Assembly (NCBI RefSeq): GCF_035222375.1
Contig: NC_085889.1
Location: 1,178,001 to 1,242,000 of the forward strand
Direction: 5' to 3'
Length of the DNA stretch: 64,000 nucleotides
Source of the DNA: Podospora pseudocomata
Lineage: Eukaryota > Ascomycota > Sordariomycetes > Sordariales > Podosporaceae
Below the pieces are notes generated by a model. It was not told the origin of the DNA, did no database searches, and saw only the letters and a program-made list of their open reading frames with translations. Below are positions 1 to 9,693 of the stretch, piece by piece (the stretch's first letter is position 1; each line of letters begins with the position of its first letter). The position numbers and the translations under genes are program-made.

Positions 1-46
1 TCTGAGCGGCGGGGCGACGCTTGGTGTTGGCGCTGGTTGGCTTCAT
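1..46 (-). CDS. possible 5' end of a gene leaving the window
   Basis: On the minus strand an ATG at 46-44 opens a stop-free run of 15 codons to the window edge, starting MKPTSANTKRRPAAQ. The composition (basic, Ala/Pro/Thr) is compatible with a nuclear or mitochondrial protein N-terminus but is too short to classify. It lies about 100 bp outside the inverted repeat block that starts near 150. It may equally be a chance ORF. Confidence 0.2.
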   Translation of the reverse strand, partial: MKPTSANTKRRPAAQ

Positions 47-149
47 GGTTACTGCTGTGGAGAGAGGACAGTTATTATTCGATCCAGGACAGAACATCAC
101 CCATGAAGAGCCTGAGAGACATAATGCTTACCTGACATTCGAGGCCCTG

Positions 150-706
150 TGAGAACATGCAGACTGTCACTTCCAGGGAAATCCGATACAGATTTCGGAA
201 GACATACTGCCAAAAACTGAGGGAGATTTCTCTCCCTATCTTCTACATTTATACCCCTCAGTATTCTAATGAACCTGAAGTATATAACCGCCGACAGAAA
301 ATAGAAATCGAAAATAAAACGGGCTGTAGAAAATAGAGGTACTTCGGTACATCGAGCTTGCATTTTCAGGCTTTCAAGGCGGAATGATGATGAAGCATAG
401 CTCTTTGTATAACTGGACATTTACCACTCCGATCTTCGAAGCCGAAATCAAAATCATATGTGTACTATCGCAAGGAATGCGTTTTGCTGAGGATTCAGCC
501 GAGAGACTGGATCACGTTTGGATGTCCGTACACGTTTGTGCTGGACTTGGCTCATCACTGCGGCACAGCCCAGGCCCTCACCTCAGGTATATAGTCGTTT
601 GCTCCCCTTAGCCTACCCGCAAATCTCAGGTCTTGCGGTTGTTGATACTGGGGCGATGTGCTATAATCCTGTAAGATCTGGACGGCTTTTAGGAAACCGA
701 CGGTAG
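150..706 (+). repeat. left copy of the NLR 5'-flank block (inverted repeat with 58548-59095)
   Basis: The sequence from about 150 to 706 aligns along its length with the reverse complement of 58548-59095. Long exact stretches are shared, for example around 400-445 and 515-600, separated by mostly C/T and A/G differences and small indels. On the right the block sits about 510 bp upstream of the HNWD start codon. On the left it sits about 930 bp upstream of a different NLR. Short ORFs inside are not conserved in frame between the copies (a one-base indel near 446 shifts them), so the block is probably non-coding or decayed. Confidence 0.85.
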
Positions 707-1637
707 GACGGACCAGCCCCTTCTCAAGTGCGTGCTGTTCTGTCTACTCCATTATCTCTGCTCCGTAGGAGAACGTGCTATAGAGTGTCACAGGTAGGAC
801 CGGTTAACAGGTTGATGACAGTAGTATTCAGCTAAGCTACAATCTGGGCTCTATTCCGCCGGCTACGGGCAGGCTCTATTGTCAAGACGTAGCCCAAGGA
901 GCTACAAACAGGTTGGACTGGAGTCGCACACGTCTCTGCTCTCTCCACGCTCAGACCAACGTACACAGCTATACCAGAAGCTCATGCAGATGAACCTCCA
1001 CCTTCTGCTCTATCCTTGCTTCCTTAAGTTTAGTGCACTCCTAGAGTGGCCTAGCTAGTTGCAATACGCTACCGGACTGGTATACCGCAATCATCTCGAT
1101 TTGAAATGATTGATGGCCCCACCATCTTGCCAGTCCGCCATACATTTGTTCCCAAATCAACTCACGAAGCAGAAGGCAGGCCACGACAATCCCGCTTTCA
1201 ACTCCCAAAGCCCTTTCTTGCTTGTAAACATGACCGTGCGCCTTGATCTTCTGCGGTCTGTTTAGACTTCGTAACGGCTGTCCAGTTGCGCCGCGCCTGC
1301 TTGTCCAAAGGTATTGCTGGCTCCGGTCGATGATGCTGCCCGACTCCGCGGACCAATATGATTGGACATGGACACTCCATGGCACTTTGAGCTTGCGCCT
1401 CCACGCAATTGAGAGAATCAACAACTCAACTGCTCGCACCAGGCATTTGACCTTTGTCCACCAGAAGCGATCGGTATCAAACACTCTTCACCTACCGCCG
1501 TCGAACAAGAAAGGCCGGAAGTAGCCTCCACTTGGGAGCAACCGCGCCAACGTTTGTCGAGCCACAGCATCAGCGGTGCGGGGAACTTCTACGATTCTCG
1601 GGATTGACCGTGCAAACCCCGCTGCCAGTACCTAGCC
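707..1637. other. upstream region of the first NLR gene
   Basis: This stretch of about 930 bp lies between the duplicated 5' block and the NLR start codon. I see no convincing gene. The 147-codon minus-strand ORF at 1041-1484 has no recognisable domain and overlaps the likely promoter. Confidence 0.4.
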
Positions 1638-4600
1638 ATGCCTTCTGTCAATCTCAGCCAGGCCATGCATTTGATCGGATGGACCACTGCTCTTAGTCTC
1701 TTAGCTGGTGCGATTGTCTTTGGCCTGTGGTTCTATCCCACGTTCACGCGTTCCAAGCCCGCACCGTCGTCTCAGACCAGGGACAGCTCAGGCCCCGCAC
1801 GATCCACGCGACAAGACGTCCGCCTCTGTCAAGTTAACCCTGACAAGAGCGAGACAGACACCGACATCGACATCATTGCCATTCATGGCCTCGACACAAA
1901 GTCGCCGGACACGTGGACATGGGCAGACCCCAACGATCCCAACAATACCGTTAACTGGCTGGCCGACCCGCGAATGCTCCCGAGTCAAGTGGAAGCAGCT
2001 CGCATCTTCACATGCGACTGGCCTGCCGATCTGCTTCAGCCGTCAGACTTGGTCCAGAAGACGGACGACGAGATCGCTTTGCTCCTATTCGAAGGAATCA
2101 AGAGAGATCTCTTGAGAACGCATGATAAAAAGAAAGTAGACCGGCCGATTCTCTTCATCGCTTCCTGCCTTGGGGGAATCATCTTGGCAAAGGCTATTGT
2201 GGGCGCCGATTATAAATTCAGCAGCTATTATACTCTACGGACAGCAACACGTGGGATTATCTTCCTCGCCACCCCCTTTGGAGGGACTTCGTTCGAAGAC
2301 GTAGCTATCTGGGCAGATCCAGGTCTGACCATATGGGCTGTGATCCGTCGCCGAGAAGTGAGTAACCTGCTCGGCTGGGTGAAGGGATCGACCTCCGCTC
2401 TTGAGGCACTAGTTCGGAAGTTCACGCGGCTATGTCAAGATAATCACAACCCCTACCATGTGTTCTGCTTTTACGAACTTGGAATGACGAATCTCTGGCG
2501 CAAGGTATTTCCTAGGCTGCCGGCCTCATTCCCTGGATGGAAGCAGGTAAGAAGCGTGACGCACCGTCGTCCCAGAGCTACGACTAACGATTCCCAGCTG
2601 GTCGACATGAGGTCAGCAACCCTTCAAATCGTCTCTGAACCACTGCCGCTCGATCGAACCCACGGCCTGATGAACAAATTCGGCAGCCCCGACTGTCAGG
2701 ATTATAAGAAAGTTGCTGGAAAGATTGAAGAGTTTGTCAGGAAAATCCGTGAGGGAACGCCCCTCGCACAGGCGGATGCCTTGATTCGCAATAAACACTA
2801 TTCGTCGGAACGCCTCAAGATTGAACGACTGTCGGGCGGCCTGCTGCCGATGGACCGATGCTACATCAATCTGGCCATTGTCGAGCGGCCTGGCGATCAT
2901 GCAACTCGCGGAGGAAAAGGAGATATAGCACAACAGTCTTCCCCGTTTTCACGCTCCGCCCGATTGAAGGTCGACGCACCAGACAAGAACATCCAGGTTG
3001 AGTTGTCAGCACTCTTCGACCCACGCAGAAGAGGTGATGTTGAGACGAAGCCTAGACGGATCTTGATTCGAGGACGCGCCGGGGTGGGAAAAACTACCCT
3101 GTGCAAGAAAATTATCCATGAGTTTACCAATGGCACATGGAGCCAATGGAGCAAGTTATTCCACCGCGTGCTCTGGGTACCTTTACGGCATCTAAAACTA
3201 CACGAGAGACGTCAGGTGGCGGGATACAACTTCTTTCATCTACTCAGTCATGAGTATTTCTCTCTGCCGCATGACAGACCGGACCTCGCTAAAGCGTTGT
3301 CAAATGCATTGGAGACGAGCAAGAGTAGCAGAACTCTGTTTCTCCTGGACGGTCTAGACGAAGTGGTCCAGGACTTGGACAGCTCAGGTGACATGTCCCG
3401 CTTCCTCAAGGAGCTGTTAAGTCAGCCGAACGTCATCATCACGTCCCGACCATCCGGCAAACTGCCAGCTGGCGTGCATGCTATCGACATCGAACTGGAG
3501 ACAATTGGATTCTACCCGGATCAAGTCAATGAGTATCTTGCAAAGGCTTTCTCCGAACAGGCCCGCGAGATTCAGTCGTTCCTTGAGGACCGTTTCCTGA
3601 TTCAGGATCTTGTGCGGATCCCAATTCAATTAGATGCGCTCTGCTTTACCTGGAAAGCAGGCTTCCGTTTCGGCACGAAGTTTAACACTATGACCGCTAT
3701 TTACCAAGCTATTGAGAATAGCTTGTGGAAGAAGGATATCTTACGATTGGAAAAAAAACATGACGGGGAGCTCCTGACCGAAGCCCTAGTCCTCGGTTTC
3801 GATTCGTTCCAGGTCGAAGTTTTCGTCAATGATGAGATCGAATTTCTTGAACTACTTGCTTTTACTGGACTACACAACGATGTCATAGACTTCGAGTCTA
3901 GAAATTGGAAAGTCATATCCAGTCATCTCAAACATCCCTTCGTACTCGAGAAAACGCTTCCACGCATCTCTTTTCTCCGGACGTCAGATCTCCCATCAGA
4001 TCTCCCATCAGAACACCGCAACCAATCTTATCACTTCTTGCACTTGACTTACCAAGAATATTTTGCTGCGCGGTATTTCGCACGACAGTGGAAAGAGAAA
4101 CAACCCCTCGAATGTTTGCCACTTAGAGGTGGAAAATCAACCAAGAGCAAGCCTGCCACTTTCCTTGAGAAGCACAAGTACGATACTCGCTACGATATCT
4201 TCTGGCGCTTTGTCGCAGGATTACTCGATGCCGATGACATGGCGCTCGACTTCTTCCAGATGATTGAGAAGGAACCACGCGATCTCCTAGGACCTACGCA
4301 CCAACGCCTTGTCATGCATTGCCTGAGCGAAGTTGAGCGGAAGGAGTCGAATTTCACGGGACTTCGAGCGAGGCTAGAAAACCAACTAGAACAGTGGCTA
4401 CTGTTTGAATCCAATTTTACGGAGAATTCCGAACTAGTCCGTGAAATGGAGTGTCCGGGGCAGGTCTTGTCCAATGTATTAACGCAAGCATCTGAAGGCG
4501 AAAGAACGGTTCTTCTCAATTCACTATCAAGACGAACAGCAGTGCCATTCAATGTTATAAAAGTCGTATCTCCCTGGCTGACCAACCGCACATCTGCACG

Positions 4601-5486
4601 CCAATGTGCTGCTATCTTACATATGTTAGGAAACCAGCATAATAACTTACCGGACGAGATCCACCAAAGCATCGCAGCACGGCTCGAGCATGAGGACGAG
4701 AGCGTCCGGTGGGCAGCAATCAAGGCGCTTGGAGACCGCACCGACCTCCCCGACCAGGTGCTCCAAAGCATCGCAGCACGGCTCGTGCATGAGGACGGGG
4801 GCGTCCGGGGGGCAGCAATCGTCGCGCTTCGAGGCCGCGCCAGTCTCCCTGACCAGGTGCTCCAAAGTATCGCAGCACGGCTCGAGGATAAGGACGTGGG
4901 CGTCCGGTGGGCAGTGATCGACGCGCTTCGAGGCCGCACCGACCTCCCCGACCAGGTGATCCAAAGCATTGTAGCACGGCTCGTGCATGAGGACGGGGGC
5001 GTCCGGGGGGCAGCAATCGACGCGCTTCGAGGCCGCGCCGGTCTCCCCGACCAGGTGCTCCAAAGCATCGCAGCACGGCTCGAGTATAAGGACTGGCGCC
5101 TCCGGGAGGCAGCAATCGAGGCGCTTGGAGGCCGCGCCGACCTCCCCGACCAGGTGCTCCAAAGCATCGCAGCACGGCTCGAGGATAAGGACAGGGACGT
5201 CCGGCGGGCAGCAATCGAGGCGCTTCTATATCAATCAGCATTATCGTTAGATGTCCTCATCCCATTTATACGATCCTTTTACGACGCTTTACTCCAGAAG
5301 AGCTTTAGGGAGCATTTATACTGGTACGCTTCGGAAAGAAGTTTTATAGCGACTAATCTTCGATATATCTCCTTAACTAGCGTGCAACATAACGTCAAGG
5401 AGGTGGTGAGGAAGCTACTGTTAGAGAAGGGCGCTGCTAATGTAAATGATGGACGCAGACGGCTGCCGTCCACACTTAGCTGCTGA
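1638..5486 (+). CDS. NLR-type receptor: TM + alpha/beta-hydrolase-like + NACHT + HEAT repeats
   Basis: Predicted fungal NOD-like receptor. Seen: residues about 10-32 form one hydrophobic helix, followed by an alpha/beta-hydrolase-like domain opening with DIDIIAIHGLDTKSPDTWTW, as in SesB-type NLR effector domains. At the nucleophile elbow the sequence is IASCLGG, with Cys177 where a Ser is usual. NACHT follows, with Walker A GRAGVGKTT (near 3085) and Walker B LFLLDGLDE (near 3345). Six 33-residue HEAT-type repeats fill 4647-5240. The ORF holds a stop-free 51-nt intron at 2547-2597 (GTAAGA, branch GACTAAC, CCCAG); removing it joins WKQ to LVDMRSATL and gives 1265 aa. The last codons turn ankyrin-like (LLLEKGAANVN). 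Role inferred: non-self recognition leading to incompatibility or defence. It lies inside flanks shared with the HNWD gene at 54-58 kb. Confidence 0.88.
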   Translation: MPSVNLSQAMHLIGWTTALSLLAGAIVFGLWFYPTFTRSKPAPSSQTRDSSGPARSTRQDVRLCQVNPDKSETDTDIDIIAIHGLDTKSPDTWTWADPNDPNNTVNWLADPRMLPSQVEAARIFTCDWPADLLQPSDLVQKTDDEIALLLFEGIKRDLLRTHDKKKVDRPILFIASCLGGIILAKAIVGADYKFSSYYTLRTATRGIIFLATPFGGTSFEDVAIWADPGLTIWAVIRRREVSNLLGWVKGSTSALEALVRKFTRLCQDNHNPYHVFCFYELGMTNLWRKVFPRLPASFPGWKQVRSVTHRRPRATTNDSQLVDMRSATLQIVSEPLPLDRTHGLMNKFGSPDCQDYKKVAGKIEEFVRKIREGTPLAQADALIRNKHYSSERLKIERLSGGLLPMDRCYINLAIVERPGDHATRGGKGDIAQQSSPFSRSARLKVDAPDKNIQVELSALFDPRRRGDVETKPRRILIRGRAGVGKTTLCKKIIHEFTNGTWSQWSKLFHRVLWVPLRHLKLHERRQVAGYNFFHLLSHEYFSLPHDRPDLAKALSNALETSKSSRTLFLLDGLDEVVQDLDSSGDMSRFLKELLSQPNVIITSRPSGKLPAGVHAIDIELETIGFYPDQVNEYLAKAFSEQAREIQSFLEDRFLIQDLVRIPIQLDALCFTWKAGFRFGTKFNTMTAIYQAIENSLWKKDILRLEKKHDGELLTEALVLGFDSFQVEVFVNDEIEFLELLAFTGLHNDVIDFESRNWKVISSHLKHPFVLEKTLPRISFLRTSDLPSDLPSEHRNQSYHFLHLTYQEYFAARYFARQWKEKQPLECLPLRGGKSTKSKPATFLEKHKYDTRYDIFWRFVAGLLDADDMALDFFQMIEKEPRDLLGPTHQRLVMHCLSEVERKESNFTGLRARLENQLEQWLLFESNFTENSELVREMECPGQVLSNVLTQASEGERTVLLNSLSRRTAVPFNVIKVVSPWLTNRTSARQCAAILHMLGNQHNNLPDEIHQSIAARLEHEDESVRWAAIKALGDRTDLPDQVLQSIAARLVHEDGGVRGAAIVALRGRASLPDQVLQSIAARLEDKDVGVRWAVIDALRGRTDLPDQVIQSIVARLVHEDGGVRGAAIDALRGRAGLPDQVLQSIAARLEYKDWRLREAAIEALGGRADLPDQVLQSIAARLEDKDRDVRRAAIEALLYQSALSLDVLIPFIRSFYDALLQKSFREHLYWYASERSFIATNLRYISLTSVQHNVKEVVRKLLLEKGAANVNDGRRRLPSTLSC
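4647..5240 (+). repeat. six in-frame 99-bp repeats (33-residue HEAT-type units)
   Basis: Units begin every 99 bp at 4647, 4746, 4845, 4944, 5043 and 5142. Each starts LPD and most read LPDQVLQSIAARL. Positions 1-3, 7-9, 11-13, 17, 21, 23, 25 and 27-28 are invariant. Variation is concentrated at positions 14, 15, 18, 19, 22 and 26 and at the end of the unit. Units 2 and 4 differ at only four residues. The DNA is nearly as conserved as the protein, which points to recent amplification or gene conversion. Confidence 0.95.
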
Positions 5487-5899
5487 GAACTGGGAGGAAA
5501 CAGTGGTATAGCTATTACAGCCAAAGCCATAAAACAACTCATTCGTTCCATATTCATATCCGCACTTTTCTCCTTCCAGTTTCTTATATCTTTATTCATA
5601 GCGTGCCACTTGAATGGCCCGGGAGGACGTGTAAATATATATTTGTTTGTGAGTTCTAGCATCTTCGAGATATTTATTTCTCACAAAATAATAACTCACT
5701 TACTACTAACCCCATTCTACATTGAGCGTCAACTCTCGTCACGTTATCATCATGCGAAGAGAACTATTGTGTCGCCTTTGGAGGGCTCCTCCGGACTGGC
5801 TAATTATATCACACTCTTACCGCTCCGCCGCATGCTGATAAGGTGTAGGTCAGAACTCACGACCCCACAGTCGATCATGATCTATACGTGGACCCACTG

Positions 5900-6260
5900 T
5901 CACGGCGGTTGGCTTGCGTCGCATCAGACGACAACACCATCAAGATCTGGGATGCGGCAACGGGATCATGTACGCAGACGCTTGAGGGACATCGCCATTC
6001 CGTCTGGTCGGTAGCGTCTTCCCTCAACTCAAAGGTCATTGCATCCAAGTCAGATGATGCCAACCCCCCACATTATTAAGGCCATGGGATAGACTTGAGC
6101 CAAAGATGGGCTCAGAAAACTGGCTATAGCTGCCTCTGGAATATCAGTCAAGGTGTTCAGTTGTAGCGGCATCAACAGTTGGTATTCGCTGTTCTTCGGG
6201 ACGCCTCCTAACTATCACGTTCACGACAGACAGCTAAGCTGCCCTTTCATTCTTTTTCTC
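5900..6260 (+). pseudogene. 3' remnant of an HNWD (WD40-NLR) gene
   Basis: The reading DDNTIKIWDAATGSC followed by TQTLEGHRHSVWSVASSLNS matches the last WD40 units of the intact gene at 54169-58031. The similarity continues through the divergent C-terminal tail (ANPPHY here, NANPPCYGIDLD in the intact gene), but here the tail is interrupted by stops and shifts. No HET, NACHT or further WD40 sequence lies upstream. The ATG at 5888 is probably fortuitous. It is host-gene debris left beside the HEAT-type NLR. Confidence 0.85.
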
Positions 6261-6465
6261 CCTCTCTTTTTTCTATCATAGCATGACACAGGAGGGGTCT
6301 GGGGGGCTCCATTAATTTATAGCCCGTCGCAATACTCTAGATCCTTCTAGATCCCGCCTCTTTCATCAATTCAAGTATTCTATTTCGTCATCAAGATAGG
6401 TCGTAGAGACGTCATAAAGCTATGACCCACTCGAACAACTCGAGATCGGATTAGTTGGCTTGACG
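6261..6465 (+). repeat. left copy of the NLR 3'-flank block
   Basis: DNA similarity to the right NLR locus (reverse complement of 53938-54170) continues beyond the coding remnant. It includes a pyrimidine tract (ctttttctccctctc), the shared words tctagatccttctagatcccgcctctttcatcaa (6341 onward, in part) and ccactcgaacaactc (near 6428). It ends near 6465, where the two loci diverge. Confidence 0.85.
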
Positions 6466-7124
6466 TACTTCCAAGCTCTTACGTATCACAATACTCCTTC
6501 CGCCAGAAGACAAGACAATTATATCCCAAGGAGACAGCATAGAGGTCATCACATTTTTTGAGCACGCTACTTAGAGAAAAGAAAGCTGAGCGCCAGATCA
6601 GTGCTGTGACGTTTGGCCCCATGAAACTGGTGTTATTTCTGATTAGCCATTGTGGTGTCGCTTCTGATAAGGTCCTTATCGTGCCTTCCAAGATCCCCGG
6701 ATCTGGCATTTACCCTAATAACGCACGTTGCAGAGCCGCAGCACCTTGGCAACTCCAAAAGCGGCTAATGCACACTTCGCCTGCATTCGCAACTGCATGT
6801 CACGGGAGAGGTAGATAATCGAGGCAAGCTACGATAAGTCTGGCCAATCTGAGTAAATAGTAAGCTAAAGAGGGAAAACAGCAAAGTAAACAAAGTCTGG
6901 CTGCCAGCAGGGCTTTAGAAATGGCCAAGCTTGGACCTGTGAAAGCACCCACGTGACTCTCACGTGCCACACTTCAACTTGCCCTCCATGTCACCTGATT
7001 TCTCCTCCGCATCACTGTTTGCTTTGCTCCATCCACCGGCCCATCATCGTCAGCGTGATCTGGATCTTGGCCCTCTGCTGTGCTGACTTTCTCACAAGCC
7101 GCTCTTTGGTGGACAGCTCTGGTT
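6466..7124. other. no gene seen
   Basis: AT-richer DNA without a long ORF or recognisable domain. The palindromic word cacgtgactctcacgtg near 6950-6966 is the only local feature I noticed. Confidence 0.4.
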
Positions 7125-7127
7125 TCT

Positions 7128-7390
7128 GTAAGTATGTAAATATAAAATGGAACTGTAGTTAAGATAAGTAGTATGTTGGTTTATATGACGATTCAACTAG
7201 GCCTTTACCTTGACTTGCAAATTCGTTATTCGAACTTATGCTGGTTAATTTAGACATTTCGAAATCAAACACATTTTTTCCAAGCTGAAATTGACAGGGG
7301 GGTAGGGTGGAAGAGGCAGTGCTGCTCCTAACTACACACCCCACCCAAGTCTAAAAGCGGCAATACATTTCCCTTAACCGGGAAGAACTG
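7128..7390 (-). repeat. dispersed repeat, copy without the transposon
   Basis: On the minus strand this aligns with 50107-50273 joined to 52132-52226 on the plus strand. It carries a 61-codon ORF (7344-7159) starting MGCVVRSSTASS. Its counterpart is GCIVRSNTTASS, with a 3-nt (in-frame) length difference. The copy contains the site that is occupied by a Fot1/pogo element in the other copy. The repeat family is unknown to me. Confidence 0.8.
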
Positions 7391-7526
7391 ATAAAAGCGA
7401 CTTGGGCAATATTTTGGTGGTGCGGAAAGCCTTCATGTTTCTAGTGAGATGTCGGTTGGCAGTTGTGATGGAAAACAGAGTGTTTTTCTCGCAGTTGCCT
7501 TGCCACGACCCGCTGTATTTGCACAG

Positions 7527-8085
7527 TGTGACGAACCCCTGTACAGAACCTCTGAAAGGGATACGGGTTGAAGGTAACTTCTGACAATTGGTTCGGTGCA
7601 GCTAAACAGTGCACAACAAGATGTCTCAATGTAAACACAAGATACCGTGAATACAAGCGTGAATTGCATACTGCGGAACTGTCTATCTACACCAGCCAGT
7701 TCCTCCGTATATATAGACAAGTGGACCGTGGACCCTTGACTTACAGACGGTCCTCGGTCCGCTCCTGATTGGCCGATACTGGACCGTGGACCGTGAGCTC
7801 CGCCGCGGTCCCCGGTCCCCATCTTATTGGTCTGTTTGCCCACCTGGACCGTGAGCCCCGCTCGATCGCGCGGTCCAGTCCTGATTGGTCCCTCGTGGCC
7901 CCACTGTCTTCCAGAACCGTGACACACAGCAATAAAAAGGGAAGTAGTAACAACCCCCCAGCTGTGAAATTGAGCATAGAATTATTGCAAAAGAGACTAT
8001 ATATACTGGCTTTTGCAAACATGCTAGACCGTCATTCAAGCATCAACCTTTTTGTGCTGATTCCAGAATCACAGTGAAATTGATA
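7527..8085. repeat. degenerate repeat-like stretch with a promoter-like cluster; possible old LTR
   Basis: Between 7720 and 7925 a word of the form tggaccgtg(g/a) recurs, alternating with three ATTGG (inverted CCAAT) boxes about 55-60 bp apart. A TATA-like aataaaaaggg lies near 7931 and tatatatact near 7998. The left edge tgtgacgaacccctg resembles LTR starts seen in fungal gypsy-type elements, but there is no partner LTR and no polyprotein. It may be an old solo LTR fossil or a decayed promoter. Confidence 0.25.
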
Positions 8086-9693
8086 GTTGAGAGAAGTTCT
8101 CGAGTTCCCTTCTCAGTGGAACCATTCTCCTCTTTGATGAAAGACATTGTGGGAGCAGTGCGGACTTCTGTACGATTTCTCGAGGTCAACTCATGCTTCA
8201 AATCGACAAACTGGACGTTACTTGACAATAATAATTGTACTTGCGTGACGAAAGAAGTTTCTTCGCCGTCCTTGAGAAGCTTGTGTCTTGTGGTTTGAAG
8301 TCAACGCGGCAAGCGGTGGGTTGCCAGTTGGAGGTGGTGACAAGAGTGAGAGAGCAGAAGAGTAAAAAGTGGCGGCGGCAAAAGTAAAGCTGCAGGCAGT
8401 GAAATGGAGGGTGAGTCGCTCGAGTGCAGGGACAACCTCCAGCTTTTTCAAGCTTCCACTTTCTCGCCAGCAAGGTCAACACTGTGAGAGTAACTGCTCG
8501 ATTACGTAGCTGCACTGTGGTTGCAGCCCGGTACTCTCTTGGTGGTGAGAGATGGCAGTTTGTGGTTTGGTCAAACGGGGAGAAACAAACACCTCCTGCA
8601 GTAATGGTGAATTGCCAATTATGAGACACAGAAAGATAATGCCAATGCCTTCAAAGCAAAGCAACCTACGAATGTTTCCACAACTTTAGTCGCCTTTTAC
8701 TACCTAGTCCATCTTCGCAAGTGTGACAGGCTCTTGTTCTGCCTGAGCCTCATCAGTCCTGGTGTTCACACTACTTCAGTTATATACATGTGGCAGGAAG
8801 ATTACATAGGACTCAGATTGCTATTCTTTCGACGTAGCATGACTGCTAAATCAAACCCTATGAGAACTGGTGAGTACTGCCTGTACTCAACGGCGACCGA
8901 TCTGTTATGTATCTTTTGAGATACATCTGAGGTGTCGTACCAAAAGGACGTCCTTGGCCACGGGGCCAAGGCAAAGGGTATATCTTCACATGAGAGACTG
9001 TCAACTGGGTTGAAATCTGGTCGCCAACATCCCTTTCGATACCCTGCTACACCAACAAGCTCCCTACCTAAGAACTCCTTTTGATTCTCCATGTTTGTTG
9101 AATCATTGCTCCTATACTCCACCCTTTGCTTGCTTTCTGGGCGTAGCTACCTACCATAACATCGTGCCTGGAGGGAATTCCTTAAGGCTAGTGTGTTCTG
9201 CACAACCACATGCTCAACCACATGCTTCACGATCCCTCCATCGGAACAATTCCGACATCTCTCCTCCTCACACAAAGACCATCATCCTGGCACGATCCTA
9301 CGCTAGCCTTTCCCCAGATACTTGCACCCAATCACAATCCTAATCAGTGGGGCCAAGCCGGGGTAGCTTCTCCACCAACAACAACAGCAGCCCCGCATCG
9401 GCATCATCAGAGCAAATCAGACGATCGACAGCCTCAAACCCCAACCAACCCCAACTTCTTCCTCGCACACAGGACCGACCCAGCGTGTTTCAAGGACACA
9501 AAGAACAGCCCACAAAAGTTGGGGTATGCGGGGAGTTATAGCGACCACCACTGCCCTATTTTGTTCCCGCCTGTCATTGTACATACCACAACACCACCCT
9601 CCTCGCGACACACTTGGCTGCAGCCCGAGTGAGACAAACGCGCCTCACCATCTTCAATAAGCCTGCCGCCAATCACAAACCACCACCGCAACC
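8086..9693. other. no convincing gene; 3' part is the fatty alcohol oxidase promoter
   Basis: Several ORFs of 60-140 codons exist on both strands, none with a recognisable domain. The 106-codon minus-strand ORF 8802-9122 is the most protein-like but has no start context or partner exon that I can support. C/A-rich sequence from about 9200 onward is typical of a fungal 5' leader. Confidence 0.4.

Noticed and set aside
4190-5167. Long minus-strand ORFs of 325, 171 and 173 codons with apparent repeats
   Set aside because: They are antisense readings of the HEAT repeat array; their repeats simply mirror the 99-bp units.
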